From Pararge aegeria (lineage: Eukaryota; Arthropoda; Insecta; Lepidoptera; Nymphalidae), in NCBI RefSeq assembly GCF_905163445.1, contig NC_053180.1, forward strand, positions 10,964,701 to 11,028,700: a stretch of DNA of 64,000 bases, read 5' to 3'. The position numbers were made by a program, and so were the translations under genes. Numbering within the stretch: position 1 is the stretch's first letter; each line of letters opens with the position of its first letter. The notes beneath the pieces were generated by a model, which saw nothing but the letters and a program-made list of their open reading frames with translations, did no database searches and was not told the origin of the DNA. This document shows positions 1 through 11,524 of this stretch, in pieces.

Positions 1-379
1 GGAGTAATCATAAAATTTTATTTTTCAATCGATTTATTCAATAACAATAATCAGACATAAAATAGTTTAAACCAAGATTTAGAGAGTGGGTATATATACG
101 ATGTATGTATGTGAGAGTATGAATATTATTAAATGACACTAAGTACGATTATTAACGTTAATTATTTAAAAAAAAAAGTTGTAAAGTAATAAGGTATTAT
201 TTATCAAACATCGCAATAAAGTAAGTACCTAATGGATAACATTTCTTTCTTCTCAATTTTAAAAGACATTTTTATCAGAGTTAACAAATCTTACTCACGG
301 ACTATCTCTGGCAACATAAGTGCGTTCGTACAACAATAAGTAAGTTCATGGTAAATAAATACTTTTTTTTACACTTCAG

Positions 380-577
380 TATGCTTTGGAATACCTTTAT
401 AAGATTCACACAACACTATTAAAAGAAACACCTTATAATAAAACGACCACGGTTCATTTGCGTGATATCGCATTTGCTAAACAACCAGTGCAAAAACCAT
501 ATGATTATAATAGTATCAATTTCCTATTTATGGATATCTGGTTTCTTGCTACTGCTTTGAATTTCTTTACATCGTAG
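380..577 (+). CDS. 3'-terminal coding exon of an unrecognised gene that extends left of the window
   Basis: An open frame of 65 codons plus stop follows a good splice acceptor (T-run then acacttcag, ending at 379). It begins YALEYLYKIHTTLLKETPYN, continues through HLRDIAFAKQPVQKPYDYN and ends with a hydrophobic C-terminus (INFLFMDIWFLATALNFFTS) before TAG. Three overlapping AATAAA signals at 744-759 lie about 170 bases after the stop, as expected for a last exon with a 3' UTR. There is no in-frame ATG near the start, so the upstream exons should lie left of position 1. The hydrophobic end could be a membrane segment, which is inference. I do not recognise the family. A chance open frame remains possible, but the acceptor, stop and poly(A) signal agree. 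Confidence 0.45.
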   Translation, partial: YALEYLYKIHTTLLKETPYNKTTTVHLRDIAFAKQPVQKPYDYNSINFLFMDIWFLATALNFFTS

Positions 578-743
578 CTTCAAAGAAACGCACCAAAAAA
601 ATTAGGTCTAATCTTACTTAAATGATTCTTTGAATGTCCGAAAACTCGCATGGCAGAAACAAAAGCCTTTGTAAGTCTATACTCTAACTCCATTGGTTTA
701 GTAATGATTCATGCTAAAACTAAACAATATATTTTATAGACAA

Positions 744-759
744 AATAAAAATAAATAAA
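744..759 (+). terminator. Cluster of poly(A) signals
   Basis: Three overlapping AATAAA hexamers at 744, 750 and 754. They are well placed to end the transcript whose last coding exon is at 380-577. Confidence 0.4.
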
Positions 760-769
760 CTAAGTTTAG

Positions 770-1735
770 GTACTATAACGTTAACTAATATAGTTTCTAA
801 AATTATTATTTATTTATTCAAAAGAAATGAGTTTTCAAAACAAATATCATTTTTAAAACAGTTTGGTTAAGATTGACTTTAATATGAGAAAAAATTAAAT
901 ATCATAAACTATATGAAATATATACAGTTTGATTTTACAAATGCAAGATTTAAAGAATGGAATTATTAATTATCGATTTTACCAGTGACTAACAACGGTA
1001 AAGTGATTACCGGACTCAGTTTATATGTATGTTCAGACCTTAGAAAAGAGGCTACTGCTCGTGTTAATTCGAAATGTACCGGATTTTTAGTAGGACACTC
1101 GACTTTGAAGATTATTCAAATTGGGATTTTAATTATTATTATATATAATAGCAGTTCGCTAACTACAGAGAATATCTCAATAAATACTTTATTTGGCTCT
1201 CCATAGTTTCCTCGAACAACAGTCATCATTAACAGTATTAAATCTACTTCTTAAAAGTCAGTAAATGTTGAAACTTATGTTCACACTCAAACAGTTAATC
1301 TGTCTTCTGAATTATCACTCTTATAACAAAATCTTAAAGATCATAATCCGTTTTTAATTTTATATTTGTCTATTTAAAAATTGACATATTTTTTCCTTAA
1401 CATCTGAGCATTAACTTTAAGACAGTATTTGTGATACAAATAGAGTCGAATGTCGCATGAGTGGGAATTTATTGACTCACAAAAATTAATGTGGTTGTTG
1501 CTGGAATGTGAAGGTACGTACAAAATGGAAATTCAAGTTTCTAAAATGATCAAATATTGTGTATATGTTAGAATCCAAGCGCTGGTGGCTGGTGAACAAA
1601 CAGCAGAGACAAATATTCGAGGTGATCAACCAGAGAGTTGATCGTGTTACGTTACAGTACTATTGTGAACAAAGTTGTTGGTTCAACAATAATGCTTACC
1701 CATTTTAGAATCAAGTAAAGTTCATAAAAAAATAT
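770..1735. other. No recognised feature
   Basis: AT-rich sequence. Short open frames at 985-1206 and 1450-1641 have no convincing splice context or family resemblance. A GTACGT donor-like site near 1514 follows a short open stretch, but this is not enough to call an exon. Confidence 0.3.
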
Positions 1736-1739
1736 AAGT

Positions 1740-1890
1740 AATATTATAAAGTGTGTCTGTTTATTGGTTTGTTTATTTCTTACCTATTTTCAGCTAAACC
1801 GTTGAATGGACCTAATGAAATTTGGCACAAATGTAGCTTGGCATCCTGGAACTGGCTGGCAGGATACTTTTAGTAAAAATCAATTATGCG
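1740..1890 (-). repeat. SINE-like fragment (ATTTATAATATTAG-tail family)
   Basis: Contains gtgtgtctgtttattggttt and the 'aaaccgttgaatgga...atttggcacaaatgtagct' type stretch found in the common lepidopteran SINE-like repeat, which is repeated elsewhere in this window (28850, 41515, 60990). Orientation is inferred from those copies. Confidence 0.45.
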
Positions 1891-1934
1891 TAAAAAAGGT
1901 GGGCGTGAAATCGCAAAAATTTACCTCACTTACA

Positions 1935-2210
1935 TAAATAAATATACTATGACAATACACACATCGCCATCTAGCCCCAAAGTAAGCGTAGCTTGTGTAA
2001 TGGGTACTCAGATGCCTGATGTCTATATTTTTGAATAATATACATAAATAAATACTTTTAAAATACAAATAAACACCCAGACACTGGAAAACATTAATGC
2101 TCATCACACTCATCACATTTTCCAGTAGTGGGAATCGAATCCACGGCCTTGGGCTCAGAAAGCAGGGTCGCTGCAAATTGCGCCAATCGGCCGTCAAAGT
2201 GGTAGATACG
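1935..2210 (-). repeat. tRNA-derived SINE, minus orientation
   Basis: On the minus strand the head reads gattggcgcaatttgcagcg ... gattcgattcccac, with A-box and B-box like segments of a degenerate tRNA. It is followed by a body containing the 'cagacactgg', 'tacataaata' and 'cacacatcgccatctagccc' blocks. The same element recurs at 30272-30530 and, in the opposite orientation, at 34180-34480, so it is a dispersed family and not a tRNA gene. Confidence 0.7.
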
Positions 2211-2374
2211 AAAAAAAATCTTAGCCAATAAGTAAATGGTTAAGATTTTATTAGAGTCTTTTTTTGTGGATAAAAAGTATCCTATCTCCTCACTCCTCTA
2301 TTTAGAACTATCAATTATCAGTGTGGAAGAGTGAATAAAGAATTCTCCCAACGGGAGGGTAGATACACATAGTT

Positions 2375-2696
2375 TGAGCGATTGGGTTGGTGATCGTATT
2401 AGACGATAGTAGTTAAACATAGGACGCTGCTGCCCGCTCTTCTTTATATGCCCTTAGGGCCTTATTCGCCTCGAACTACACCCGCGGGAAGTGAAGGGGT
2501 GGTGTGAACTGTATTCTGGTCTACCGTCGCAACACGACACACGTTACACAGGCTATATATATATCAACCATTTTCTAGAATTTGGGTTAATACCGAAAAG
2601 AAAAAATGTTTCAAATTCGGTGGTTCCTGAGATTAGTGTATTCGAACAAAAAACAAAGAAACTCTACAAGTTCATTAAACTTATTAGTAAAGATTA
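2375..2696 (+). repeat. SINE-like repeat ending in the AT-rich 'attagtaaagatt' tail
   Basis: Contains the blocks gcccttagggccttattcgc, aactacacccgcgggaagtg and ggtggttcctgagattagtg, then an A-rich tail ending in attagtaaagatt. This resembles the tails of other copies of the Lepidoptera-wide SINE-like family here. The small open frame inside it has no other support. Confidence 0.45.
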
Positions 2697-3059
2697 AGAA
2701 GGTATATCTAAAAATTATAATTATTTAGAACATGCATTTTCTACACAACTGTACTGAAATTGTGTCTCCTAAAATGAGACAGAATTAAGCAAAGACCAGA
2801 TTATAGTTGCGTCACTCGCTAGAATAACAATTATATACGTGTGTTTATATACGCGACACATTATCTCGGTAATGCGTTTTCTAGTTTTTCGACTGGCTAA
2901 TGTTTTTGTAAGTTCTGTAAGGTCAACAAAAAAAAGCATAAAATTTCCATGATTATATATATCATAAATCAAAAGAAACTTTTATTTTTGAATATTTTAA
3001 CCCATAACAACATTAACTGGTAAAACTAATTTAAATATTAAAAATATATATATTAATCA

Positions 3060-3150
3060 TTATCATCCGCAGCCTATTATTAACGTCTCACTGCTGGGCA
3101 TAGGCCTCGTCTCCTCCACGCAGAACTTATGCGGGATGGTGGGCTATATT
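3060..3150 (+). repeat. Short fragment of a dispersed 'actgctgggcataggcctc' repeat
   Basis: Reads cagcctattattaacgtctc then actgctgggcataggcctcg, related to the element at 49915-50040. Only about 90 bases are preserved. Confidence 0.45.
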
Positions 3151-5765
3151 AATAATAACTTTAATTATAGAAAGGAGATTTAGTTTCAAACGAATTTATT
3201 AAATATTCAAGAAAACTAAAGCAAATCATAACAAATATTTACGAGTGTACAATTTACAAGCAAAATAAAGATTTAACTATCGTTTGTATTCTTCGGATAT
3301 CGGTTAATATAGTATCTCTAGGTTATCTATTAATATATTATCATAACATTTTTTTCTTTACAGCTTTAATGTATATGCTTTGTCTTTTTTGCAGACTCTA
3401 TCGCGCGTAGCGTTTGTCAAACAGTTGCCCAACCTTTAAAAGCGATTTCATATATTCGTAGACTTTTGTTTAATTAATTGAAAGCCTTCATTGTTCTACT
3501 AATCGCACTGAACAACTGAATTTATATAAAGACGTGTTTAAAACGAAGCTAGTTCTGAGAACATTCGAATTTATACTTTAGAGCAGTTCGTTAAATGCTG
3601 TTATTATATGAAATCATATTGTGAAAGGTTATTTACAATGTAATTATTTATTATTATATCACCAATAATCCTCAGCCTATTAGGCACAGCTAGACAATTC
3701 TTCTCTTATAGGAGATCTCTCATAAAATATGACCAACCACGCTGCTCTAACACGGGTCGGCAAGCTTTTTCGATTATTATCAAATATAAGTGATATCCTG
3801 ATAGCCTAACGTCTACCCCGAGGTAAAGCGCAAACCGCAGTTTTGTGTCCCTTGGACTTTTAACTTTGCGGATCCTGAGTTTGACTACAGGTTTTTGAAT
3901 TTATGATTTCTCAATAAGATCTGTTTAAGTCTGGGGAGGCTTCAACCACGATTAGTGTGCATGTGTGCTTTCACAGACAGTAGATACTTACGCACACTGG
4001 CTGACTCAAACTCGATCTTATTGTCACCGAAAATTAATATCGTAATATCTTTTACTTAATTTTATATATACAATACTTATAACAGGTGAGCATATAAAAA
4101 AGTAACCTACTATTATTTCATTATGTATAGATCTTTATTTTTAACTTAGTTAGCTGATTGCTTGATTGTTATTGATGATCTACAATCAACATAACGATTG
4201 TTTATTCATGAAGAGGTACCAAGTTTCTACACATATCAAGGTTAAAAAAATATGGTAGTAAAAATATAAAAATAGTAATACTAATTCTAAACACCTAATT
4301 GTTATTTCATTGTCAGTAGCTACTAGGCCTACTAGCTACTTACTAAGTTTCGAGCAAAACAGTATTTCCAAACAATTCAGCGTTCCAGTAAGCTTTGTGC
4401 CATATTCATTGTGGTTTAACACACTGTTATCTTAGATTGGGACATCTAAAATTTCCTTCCGGCTTCACCTTTGCCTAATTTATAGGTGTCTTCAAATCAA
4501 AGTTGAAATTTGGCATTTACAGCCGTTGAACCTTGCATAACTAAACAAGCTTTAAACTCCAAAAGATTCTACTGATCTCAATAGTTTGCTTTTGTTTTCA
4601 AAATTTGTGAACTGATACGTTTTACGTATTGGTTACGTCAATCCATCGGAATTTTGACCTACTGATTCTTTTCAGACTAGTGCGATGTCTTTCAAATAAA
4701 AACGCAAAAAAGATGCATATCACATTTTTATCATTCTAGAATATAAATGATTTTGCCTAACGTTGTATTAAAATTTTGCAGGAATATTAAATAACAAGGA
4801 TACAGAATCCTTCAGGATTCACATGTTCGGATGCGGATGTTTCTTTATTTTTTTAAAATTACAAATTATTTTAAAACCGCCTAATTTTCATTGCATGAAA
4901 TTTTGAGCCCGTAACATAAAACCGTCGGTCGACCGATCCGATGTAGCTTTTAAAAAACCTCTAAGCTAAAAAATGTGGGACAGTCAATAAAGTAAAAATA
5001 TCACAAATTCAAGAGTACAAATAGTTTTTGACCACTCAGCCCGTTCTATTGTAACCAATAAGTGACTAAATATTGTTCTAAGCAAGACAAGTGGTACGTG
5101 GCTGTCTCACTCAGTTGCATAGAGTTAGAGAGGGAAGGGTGGTGATAGTGAAGTGCGCTAGTCGGAGACAAAGCTGCCGACTAACAAAATACTATCATGG
5201 TGGCAATACAGAGTCGGAGTCGGGACGAAATTTAAATAAAAAAGTTCAGGAGCCAAAATATGCAAACCGGTTAAGATCTAGGTTGTAGGCAATCACAGGG
5301 TAACTAGGTAAAACCTTGATTAATTTAAATATCGATGGTTTAGTGATAGCTGGCTGGTACAATAAATTTAATATACAGCTCTTTTTTTTGTACCACGGTA
5401 AGAAAATCACCGATTTGTTAATGAGGATGCATATTGAGGCTGGAAGTGTAGTCTAGAAACATTATATGATGTTTTAATTTAAAACGTATACCAGGATAAT
5501 AAAAAACCAACTTATAATAAGCTTCATTTGGTGTAGCTCAGAATTTTATAGCTTAAAAATTAACCGGTAAAGCACACGACACGACAGTAGTGTTTCACAA
5601 TCTTGCTTTCTCTTTTCTGTTTTCTGTACTTTTATGTCGGATATTTAATTTAATTTAAATAATGATAATTAATTTTTTCACAGTGATGAAGTTGAATAAT
5701 AATTAATTAATATGAGTTCTCGGCACTTGCTTTTGTTGTTCTTTTAATTTGTGAGGCGTATTTTA
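3150..5765. other. Unannotated AT-rich stretch
   Basis: I see no confident gene. An acceptor-like ttttttgcag ending at 3394 precedes a 26-codon open frame to 3477, too short to call. A CpG-containing patch at 5085-5290 is open in one frame but has no splice sites that decide it. Confidence 0.3.
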
Positions 5766-5960
5766 TCATTAATCATCATTAATGGGCACTACAGGGCACG
5801 GGTCTCCTCTCAGAATGAGGAATGTTCGTAGTCCACCACGCTGGACTCTTGTGGATTGATTTTACACGCGTTTGAGAACGTAATGGAGAACTCTTAGGCA
5901 TGCAGGTTTCCCTTTATCGTTAAATGTAGTGATATTTTCTTCCTTAAATGAATAAAGTGC
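5765..5960 (+). repeat. Metulj-like SINE fragment
   Basis: Starts cactacagggcacgggtctc and runs through ctcagaatgagg, gtccaccacgctgg, agaacgtaatggagaactct and ggcatgcaggtttccc. This is the same order of blocks as the copies at 13120, 19010, 37875, 50175 and 56700. Confidence 0.7.
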
Positions 5961-6689
5961 GGTGTTTCTTATAAGTAGTATTAAATAGTTTGTATATAAT
6001 TTTACCGTCTTTGAACGAATTGTTATTATCACAGGGTAAGTATTACTAAGGCGCACTCGGTCCGTCCCTGGCTACTCAAGCGCTCTGCTCTCCGCGCCTG
6101 TGATCGCACCGACCACTGTTTTAGCTTTCTTTTGCTCATAACTTGACCGTGGTAAGCTTTCTGCTAAGTTTACTGATTCATCATAGCATATATGTTGCAT
6201 ATATGTAGCTGCTGATTGCCTTGGCATGTAGGTAATAAATTATGACATTTTCTTCAACAATATTTAAGAATATTCACGATAGCAAATTGCAAAAAAAAAA
6301 AACGAATGCAACAATTATACCATCATTTCTTTAATAATTTATATTTCTTTACAGCAAAATACTTACACATTTAGATAGGCATGATACTAGTCCTTATTCG
6401 GTAACGGCTTATAGGTCAAAACAACTTTCTCAATATTAAAAACTTTTAATTTCCTTAGTCTTAAAATACAATAGTACCTATTACAATTATCTCCCTCCGT
6501 TCGCTTAGCACATATCTCTTCTAAAATAGCAATTGCCAGTTTGTTCCCAAATCTATAATTGGCCCAATCTTATCTTTTTGTTCTCCTAGTGGTTTTTTTT
6601 TCACGTGAAACGGGACAAAGAAGATTCAAACTCGCAATTCATATTCGAGCAAATAGTTATAACTTTATAGTTATTGTAACTATTTAAAT

Positions 6690-6975
6690 CATCGTCATCA
6701 TCAATTCAACCGATTGATGTCCACTGCTGGACAAAGTTCTTTTTTAGGGAGTTCCGAAATACACGGTCCTGGGCCGGTTCCTTGTCTGATGTCGTCTGTC
6801 CACCTCGTTGCTGTAGCACCGACCTACGCTGTGCTTACAGGTGTGAGGTCGCCATTCCAGCACCTTAGGACCCCAACGTCCATCGATTCTTCGAGCTATT
6901 GCCACTTCAGCTTCACAACTCACTGAGCTATATCGGTAACTCTAGCTCTTCTACGGGTCTCCTCATTTCTGATTT
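6690..6975 (-). mobile_element. Decayed non-LTR retrotransposon C-terminal fragment
   Basis: The plus strand reads caaccgattgatgtccactg, then gctggacaaag and ccattccagcaccttaggac, and ends near 'tctcctcatttctga'. Read on the minus strand these are the decayed codons of the C-terminal tail of a LINE reverse-transcriptase ORF (the KW-WAGH ... VLEWRP type tail). Frameshifts and stops break it. Better copies are at 9049-9490 and 22255-22720. Confidence 0.6.
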
Positions 6976-6979
6976 TAAA

Positions 6980-7840
6980 TATTTATTAAAATAATTATTG
7001 TATGAATTACTTTTAAATCTTATTAAAATAGTTTTTTTTAACATATACATTAATACATTTAAAATTATCATCTGTAAATTACAGTTCAAACGTCATCCTC
7101 CAGTCTTTTGTAACCCCAATTTACCATTTCAAATATGATTATGAAAGTAAATAATCTTAATATGTACGTTAAATAACGCTCACACACGTATAATAAAGTA
7201 TGATACATAACTAAAACTCCGATAGCTTATCTATATATTATAATAAGTAATAGCCCGTGTCGCATGGTATAGTACTTATGATAAAAAGCCACACAAAAAA
7301 TAAAAATAAATGTTGTGCCAATTATGCAAATAGTATCACTTTCTCAAAATATTCTTACAGTGGTTAGAAGAGGTTAGATGGGGGTAGAACCCTTCTTGTG
7401 GTTTTTATTGTGCCTTGCGTTTTATTACTTTTTTATTTCTTTTTAACAGCCCCTGGGGTCAGTTATTGATATACGACTAGGGGTGTTGCTCAGGAAATTT
7501 TAATGCAACTTCGCACTTTGAACTCAGAGTTTTCTGTTGAGATAATACGCTACTGATAAAAAACATAATAAGGCATAGAAACAGCGATTATTTATTAATA
7601 TTAAAACTCTTCATTTCGTGCCAAAGAATATAAACAACAAACTAGGTTTAAGGACTTTATCCAAAGAATATACCTCCTATTCACTTACAAGAGAACTTTA
7701 ACTAATAACATCCATTTTTTGACTCAAATATAAAGACAAATAATTAATTAGCTACACAGTTACAAATGTGGAAAATGTATTTTTAATTTTTTTACCTATC
7801 AATTTTATTTAAATATCAACTTATATCATTTGCTTAGTCG
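6980..7840. other. Unannotated AT-rich stretch
   Basis: Nothing recognised. An acceptor-like ttacag at 7079-7084 followed by about 20 open codons and gtaaat is noted, but its phase does not fit the downstream exon candidates. Confidence 0.3.
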
Positions 7841-7845
7841 TTCAG

Positions 7846-7893
7846 CTTGGACCAGAATGCAAATCATTTCATATGGAGTACAGCTTTTGTACA
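7846..7893 (+). CDS. Possible 48-bp internal exon upstream of the 8426 terminal exon
   Basis: Flanked by an acceptor (tgcttagtcgttcag) and a strong donor (GTGAGT at 7894). The 16 open codons read LGPECKSFHMEYSFCT, in phase 0 at both ends, and therefore join in frame to the exon that begins at 8426. Evidence is limited to splice signals and phase; the stretch is short enough to be chance. Confidence 0.2.
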
Positions 7894-8425
7894 GTGAGTC
7901 AGTTACTAACTGACTTTACAAAATTCTGTGTTATTTATCACGCTCTGACATTTGAAAGCTTTGGCTCGAAGGCTCACAAAACACTGAATAACTATTCGGA
8001 TAGTAAATTATTAGGGATTCAACAATCAAAGAAAGAAACATTCACTTATTCTTTAATTTTTTACCATAAGATTTATATATTTATCGTCAAAATTGGATCA
8101 ATTTTAGCAAGCTTATAAGCTAATATTATAACAATAATTATCTGCTTTCTACGGCTACTACATACATTCTACGGCTGATACAACCCTACTGTTCAAAATA
8201 TTGTAAGCATCTATCATTCGCATTGCGAGGGGAATATCTTTTATTATACGTATCTCACTAACTGATACTTAATTCACCGACACGTACGAGTGAAATTAAA
8301 AATTATATAAAATATTTCATTGTTGTAAAATTATTCAATACTTTGTCTCAATACGTGTAGGTATTATTTGCAAGCCTACTATTTATGTTTATTATCTCTC
8401 ACGTATATAGCTTCTGTTTACAAAG

Positions 8426-8599
8426 GAAGGAATAATTAAAAAAGAAAACCTCGAAATAACAGTCGTCGGCGGAAATCTTAAATTGGATCCGCAAGCCGTA
8501 TCCGAAATGAGACGCAGCCATGAGCAATACCGTATGTCAGAACGAGAGAGGCGTATGTTTCGAAGTACAAAGCAAGTAATTGTAGACAATGGAAGCTGA
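8426..8599 (+). CDS. 3'-terminal coding exon of an unrecognised plus-strand gene
   Basis: After a pyrimidine-rich acceptor (tagcttctgtttacaaag) there are 57 open codons and a TGA. The protein is hydrophilic and protein-like: EGIIKKENLEITVVGGNLK, then LDPQAVSEMRRSHEQYRMSE, a basic RERRMFRSTK stretch and a VIVDNGS end. Codon composition is clearly richer in GC than the surroundings (GGA, CGC, GTC, GCC). A single AATAAA at 8712-8717 lies 113 bases past the stop. The charged helical look suggests a cytoplasmic tail, but I cannot name a family. Upstream exons are not certain; a 48-bp candidate at 7846-7893 has compatible phase. Confidence 0.5.
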   Translation, partial: EGIIKKENLEITVVGGNLKLDPQAVSEMRRSHEQYRMSERERRMFRSTKQVIVDNGS

Positions 8600-8711
8600 A
8601 AAAGACGTTTCCTTTAACAAGATTTCTATCTCCAAGTGTTTTGCCTCAGGACTTACATACAAAGTTAACAGTTTACTCTTTAAGCTTGTAGATAGATCTT
8701 ATTTCCCAAAA

Positions 8712-8717
8712 AATAAA
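8712..8717 (+). terminator. Poly(A) signal of the gene ending at 8599
   Basis: AATAAA in an A-rich context 113 bases after the stop codon. Confidence 0.4.
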
Positions 8718-9048
8718 GCTCAAATTATAATGAGAGCCTTATCGTAAGTACGCAAAATACATTTTGTAAAGTGGAAGAGACTTTGTGAACGTATGCGAAG
8801 CGTAAAACAAGGTTTGTCAAAGTATAATTAAGGTCCAGTTACAGTTGACCCCCCGTTCGAGGAGCATATGTAATAAAATTAGATCTGCGATCTGGTTTTC
8901 AGCGAAAACGTATTTGATGTCAAGTTGGACGAGTGTTGATCAAAGCAATGCTACGAAGTAAAATGACTAAGTAATCTTATTGTAATAACTAGTTCAAGTA
9001 GGCACATAAAAAAACGCTATTTATTTCTGTCTACTCACTAAATTTACA

Positions 9049-9490
9049 TCATCATCTTCACGTCAACCGATTGATGTCCACTGCTGGACATAGTTCCAAA
9101 ATCTACAGTCCTGGGCCGCCCGTTTCCAGTGGCTCCCAGCGTCCGACCGACCAAGGCTGTATTTACCGGTGCGGGTTCGCCATTCCAGCACCTGGGGATC
9201 TCAACGTGCATCGCTTCTTCGAGCTGTGTGCTCGCCCATTGCCACATCAGCTTCGCGACTCGAGCTATGTTGGAAACTCCAGTTCTTTTACAGATCTATT
9301 TATATCTGATTTTATCACGTAGAGAAACTCCTAACATAGCTCTCTCTATCGCCTACTGAGTAACTCTAAGCCTTCTTATGAGGCAATAGTAAGCGACCAC
9401 ATTTCAGATCCGTTGGTCAACACGCACTGTTCCGAAGACTTTGGTTTTCATTCACTGAGGGTTTTTAGACGAAAAAACTTTTATGGGAAC
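9049..9490 (-). mobile_element. Non-LTR retrotransposon C-terminal/3' fragment, minus strand, pseudogenised
   Basis: On the minus strand this encodes, with frameshifts, the tail of a LINE ORF2: a KWQWA-type segment, an EIPRCWNGEPAPVNT stretch (the decayed 'VLEWRP' region) and a GRPR region. The plus strand keeps caaccgattgatgtccactg, cgccattccagcacctgggg, ctaagccttcttatgaggca and cattcactgagggtttttag in the order seen in the copies at 6690 and 22255. No frame is intact. It is the longest of the six or so fragments of this family in the window. Confidence 0.7.
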
Positions 9491-10505
9491 TACAAAAAAA
9501 TATATCTACGTAGAAGGACATGAATAGGCATAAAACACCCTTTCTTTTGGCATAGAGGATAAATATACGATGATGACCGCTGGCTCAACTTCAGATAATA
9601 ATAATTGATTAGGTACCGACCATTTTCTGGTCAGAAATCGAACCCCTTATTTTATTCAGTTACTTTATAAAGCAAGGGGTCAATAATATCCCTCTGTCAC
9701 GAGCACACCTCTCGACGCTAAAAACAAATTAAAAATCGCTTTTCACCCCACGCGTTTTGAATCCCAGCAATAAGGTAGCTTCAGATGGAATGGATTTTAT
9801 TTCATGACCGTATTCGTCTTTTATTGTAGTTAAGTAATTTGAAGGCTGTGCTAATAACAAAATACTCCTTGCTTCATATTTTTGTATTATTATTAGTTTA
9901 AATAGGTATGGTATATAGATATTAATTCGTGGGAACCAATAATATTAAGCATACATGGTTTTTCGACGCCCTAATCCCGAAAACAATGTTGATAAAGCAC
10001 AAATAACTTCACTCTTACTCTTCACAGTTACCTATGTAATAATAAAAAAAATGTGAAAGAGATAAACATAGGATTTCATGAAATTTGTTTCACGACGATT
10101 TTCTATCTTGAAGCCATTTAAAAATAATGCTACGTAATAAAAAAGTAAAAAGAATGCATCCGATAAATTTTGTTTTTATTCAGTAGAGAAATAAAGGAAC
10201 AATTCGATTACCAACACCACGATAACGTTACTGATTTAATAGTAACAATCCATAAATCTTAATATCCAAATGTTAACCAGACATGCTCTTGAGGCGTTCT
10301 GACGCGTTAAGTTTTTACACGCCGCATTCAACCGCTTCCAGTCTGTAAATGCCTTATATTACATCTTCAGGCTGACGCGTGTACAGGATTATCGCAGCTC
10401 GGTCTGTAAGCTAATTACTAACAGTAATTAAACCATCACCCGAGCAGGGGCGAATGCATGATTGGGTTAATTGTACGGGTAGAAATTATTGAAGAAAATT
10501 TATTG
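9490..10505. other. Mostly unannotated; weak SINE trace near 9600
   Basis: Around 9610-9660 the words taggtaccgaccattttctg and gaaatcgaacccctta hint at a decayed tRNA-headed SINE. Nothing else is recognised. Confidence 0.25.
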
Positions 10506-10511
10506 AACAGT

Positions 10512-10553
10512 AAGGTAAGTAAGGTAAGGTTATTACCTTACCTTACTTACCTT
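10512..10553. repeat. Perfect inverted repeat, 19-bp arms, 4-base loop
   Basis: Left arm 10512-10530 (aaggtaagtaaggtaaggt) is exactly complementary to 10535-10553, with loop TATT. The left arm is itself built of GGTAA/GTAAG repeats. Confidence 0.85.
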
Positions 10554-10789
10554 TATTTGTAATTTATATCGCGATCAATTAAAAGAGTTCGAAGACTCAG
10601 GACTCCGTTTAGATTAAAAAAGTATGTGTACTTGTATTAAATTACAAAATTACCATCTTAAATATTTTGAAAGTATTTTGGATCCCAAAAATATAATTTA
10701 AAGCTTTGAAGTTTACCATTCTGACATTACTTGTAAAGTTATATGTTAGCGCTTAAAGCTGAAGTGCGTAAACACAATCTTCGTCATCA

Positions 10790-11090
10790 TATCAACAAAC
10801 AATTGTCATGTAACACGTTTAGACATAGGTGTTTTGCAGGGAGTTCCAAATTTCATATGTACCGCTAGATGTCGTTCCACCTTTAGGGCTAGCATACGCC
10901 GAGAGAGCTATGACTACAGTCTACCTATTATCTCGTCCCTCTACATCGAAAAAATATGAGTAACGAGTAGAGATAATTATCTTGCGAAGCGCATGCTAGG
11001 CCTACTTGTTTGGTGGGAAGTCTGCCAATGCCGCGCTGCATATACCGGCTATGGGTCGCTATTCCAGCACCTTGGAACACTTAATAGGAT
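10790..11090 (-). mobile_element. Heavily decayed LINE C-terminal fragment
   Basis: Weakly preserved blocks of the 9049-9490 family: gggagttccaaatttc, tgatgtcgt-like tagatgtcgttccacc, and accggctatgggtcgctatt followed by ccagcaccttgg. About 60 bases of unrelated sequence interrupt it. Confidence 0.4.
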
Positions 11091-11524
11091 ACCTTACTAC
11101 CTCCTAGGACTCGAGTCAAAAATAATATTTAGAAAATATTTCCGAACAGTATTTGTTGGTGGAATTTTAACAGTTGTATAATTAATTAATTAATGATAGG
11201 TATTATTAATAATTAATTTTTTTTTTTCTACGGGTAGATAAATAACGGCAATGATGATATATTTTGTCTAAACGCAAAAAAAATGGAAAATACATAATGG
11301 GTTTTTACCTATATAAATAAACAAAAAAAAACAATAATAAAGTAAATACCTATAATCTCGTATTTAAACCATAAATTATTGTGATAAATAGATAAAATTT
11401 TATTTACATCATGTTATGGAGTTACAATGTTAACGCTTCTAAACATTTTGGATGGTATTAATAAATCTATTACGTGTAATAACATTAATTTCGTCACATT
11501 TCGCCGATATGCTACTTTGGCTTT

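Noticed and set aside
1441..1514. Possible first exon beginning MSHEWEFIDSQK with donor gtacgt
   Set aside because: No downstream exon could be joined and the composition is not decisive.
2130..2205. tRNA-like sequence (gggaatcgaatccacggcct) as a tRNA gene
   Set aside because: It is the degenerate head of a SINE, with the same body repeated at 30272 and 34180; no cloverleaf with a readable anticodon.
3395..3477. 26-codon frame after a good acceptor (tttttttgcag)
   Set aside because: Too short, no poly(A) signal nearby and no partner exon in matching phase.
7085..7146. Possible 62-bp exon (SNVILQSFVTPIYHF...)
   Set aside because: Its phase leads to an immediate stop when joined to the 7846 and 8426 candidates.
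9044..9359. Overlapping open frames on both strands
   Set aside because: All lie in a decayed LINE C-terminal fragment; frames shift between the recognisable motifs.
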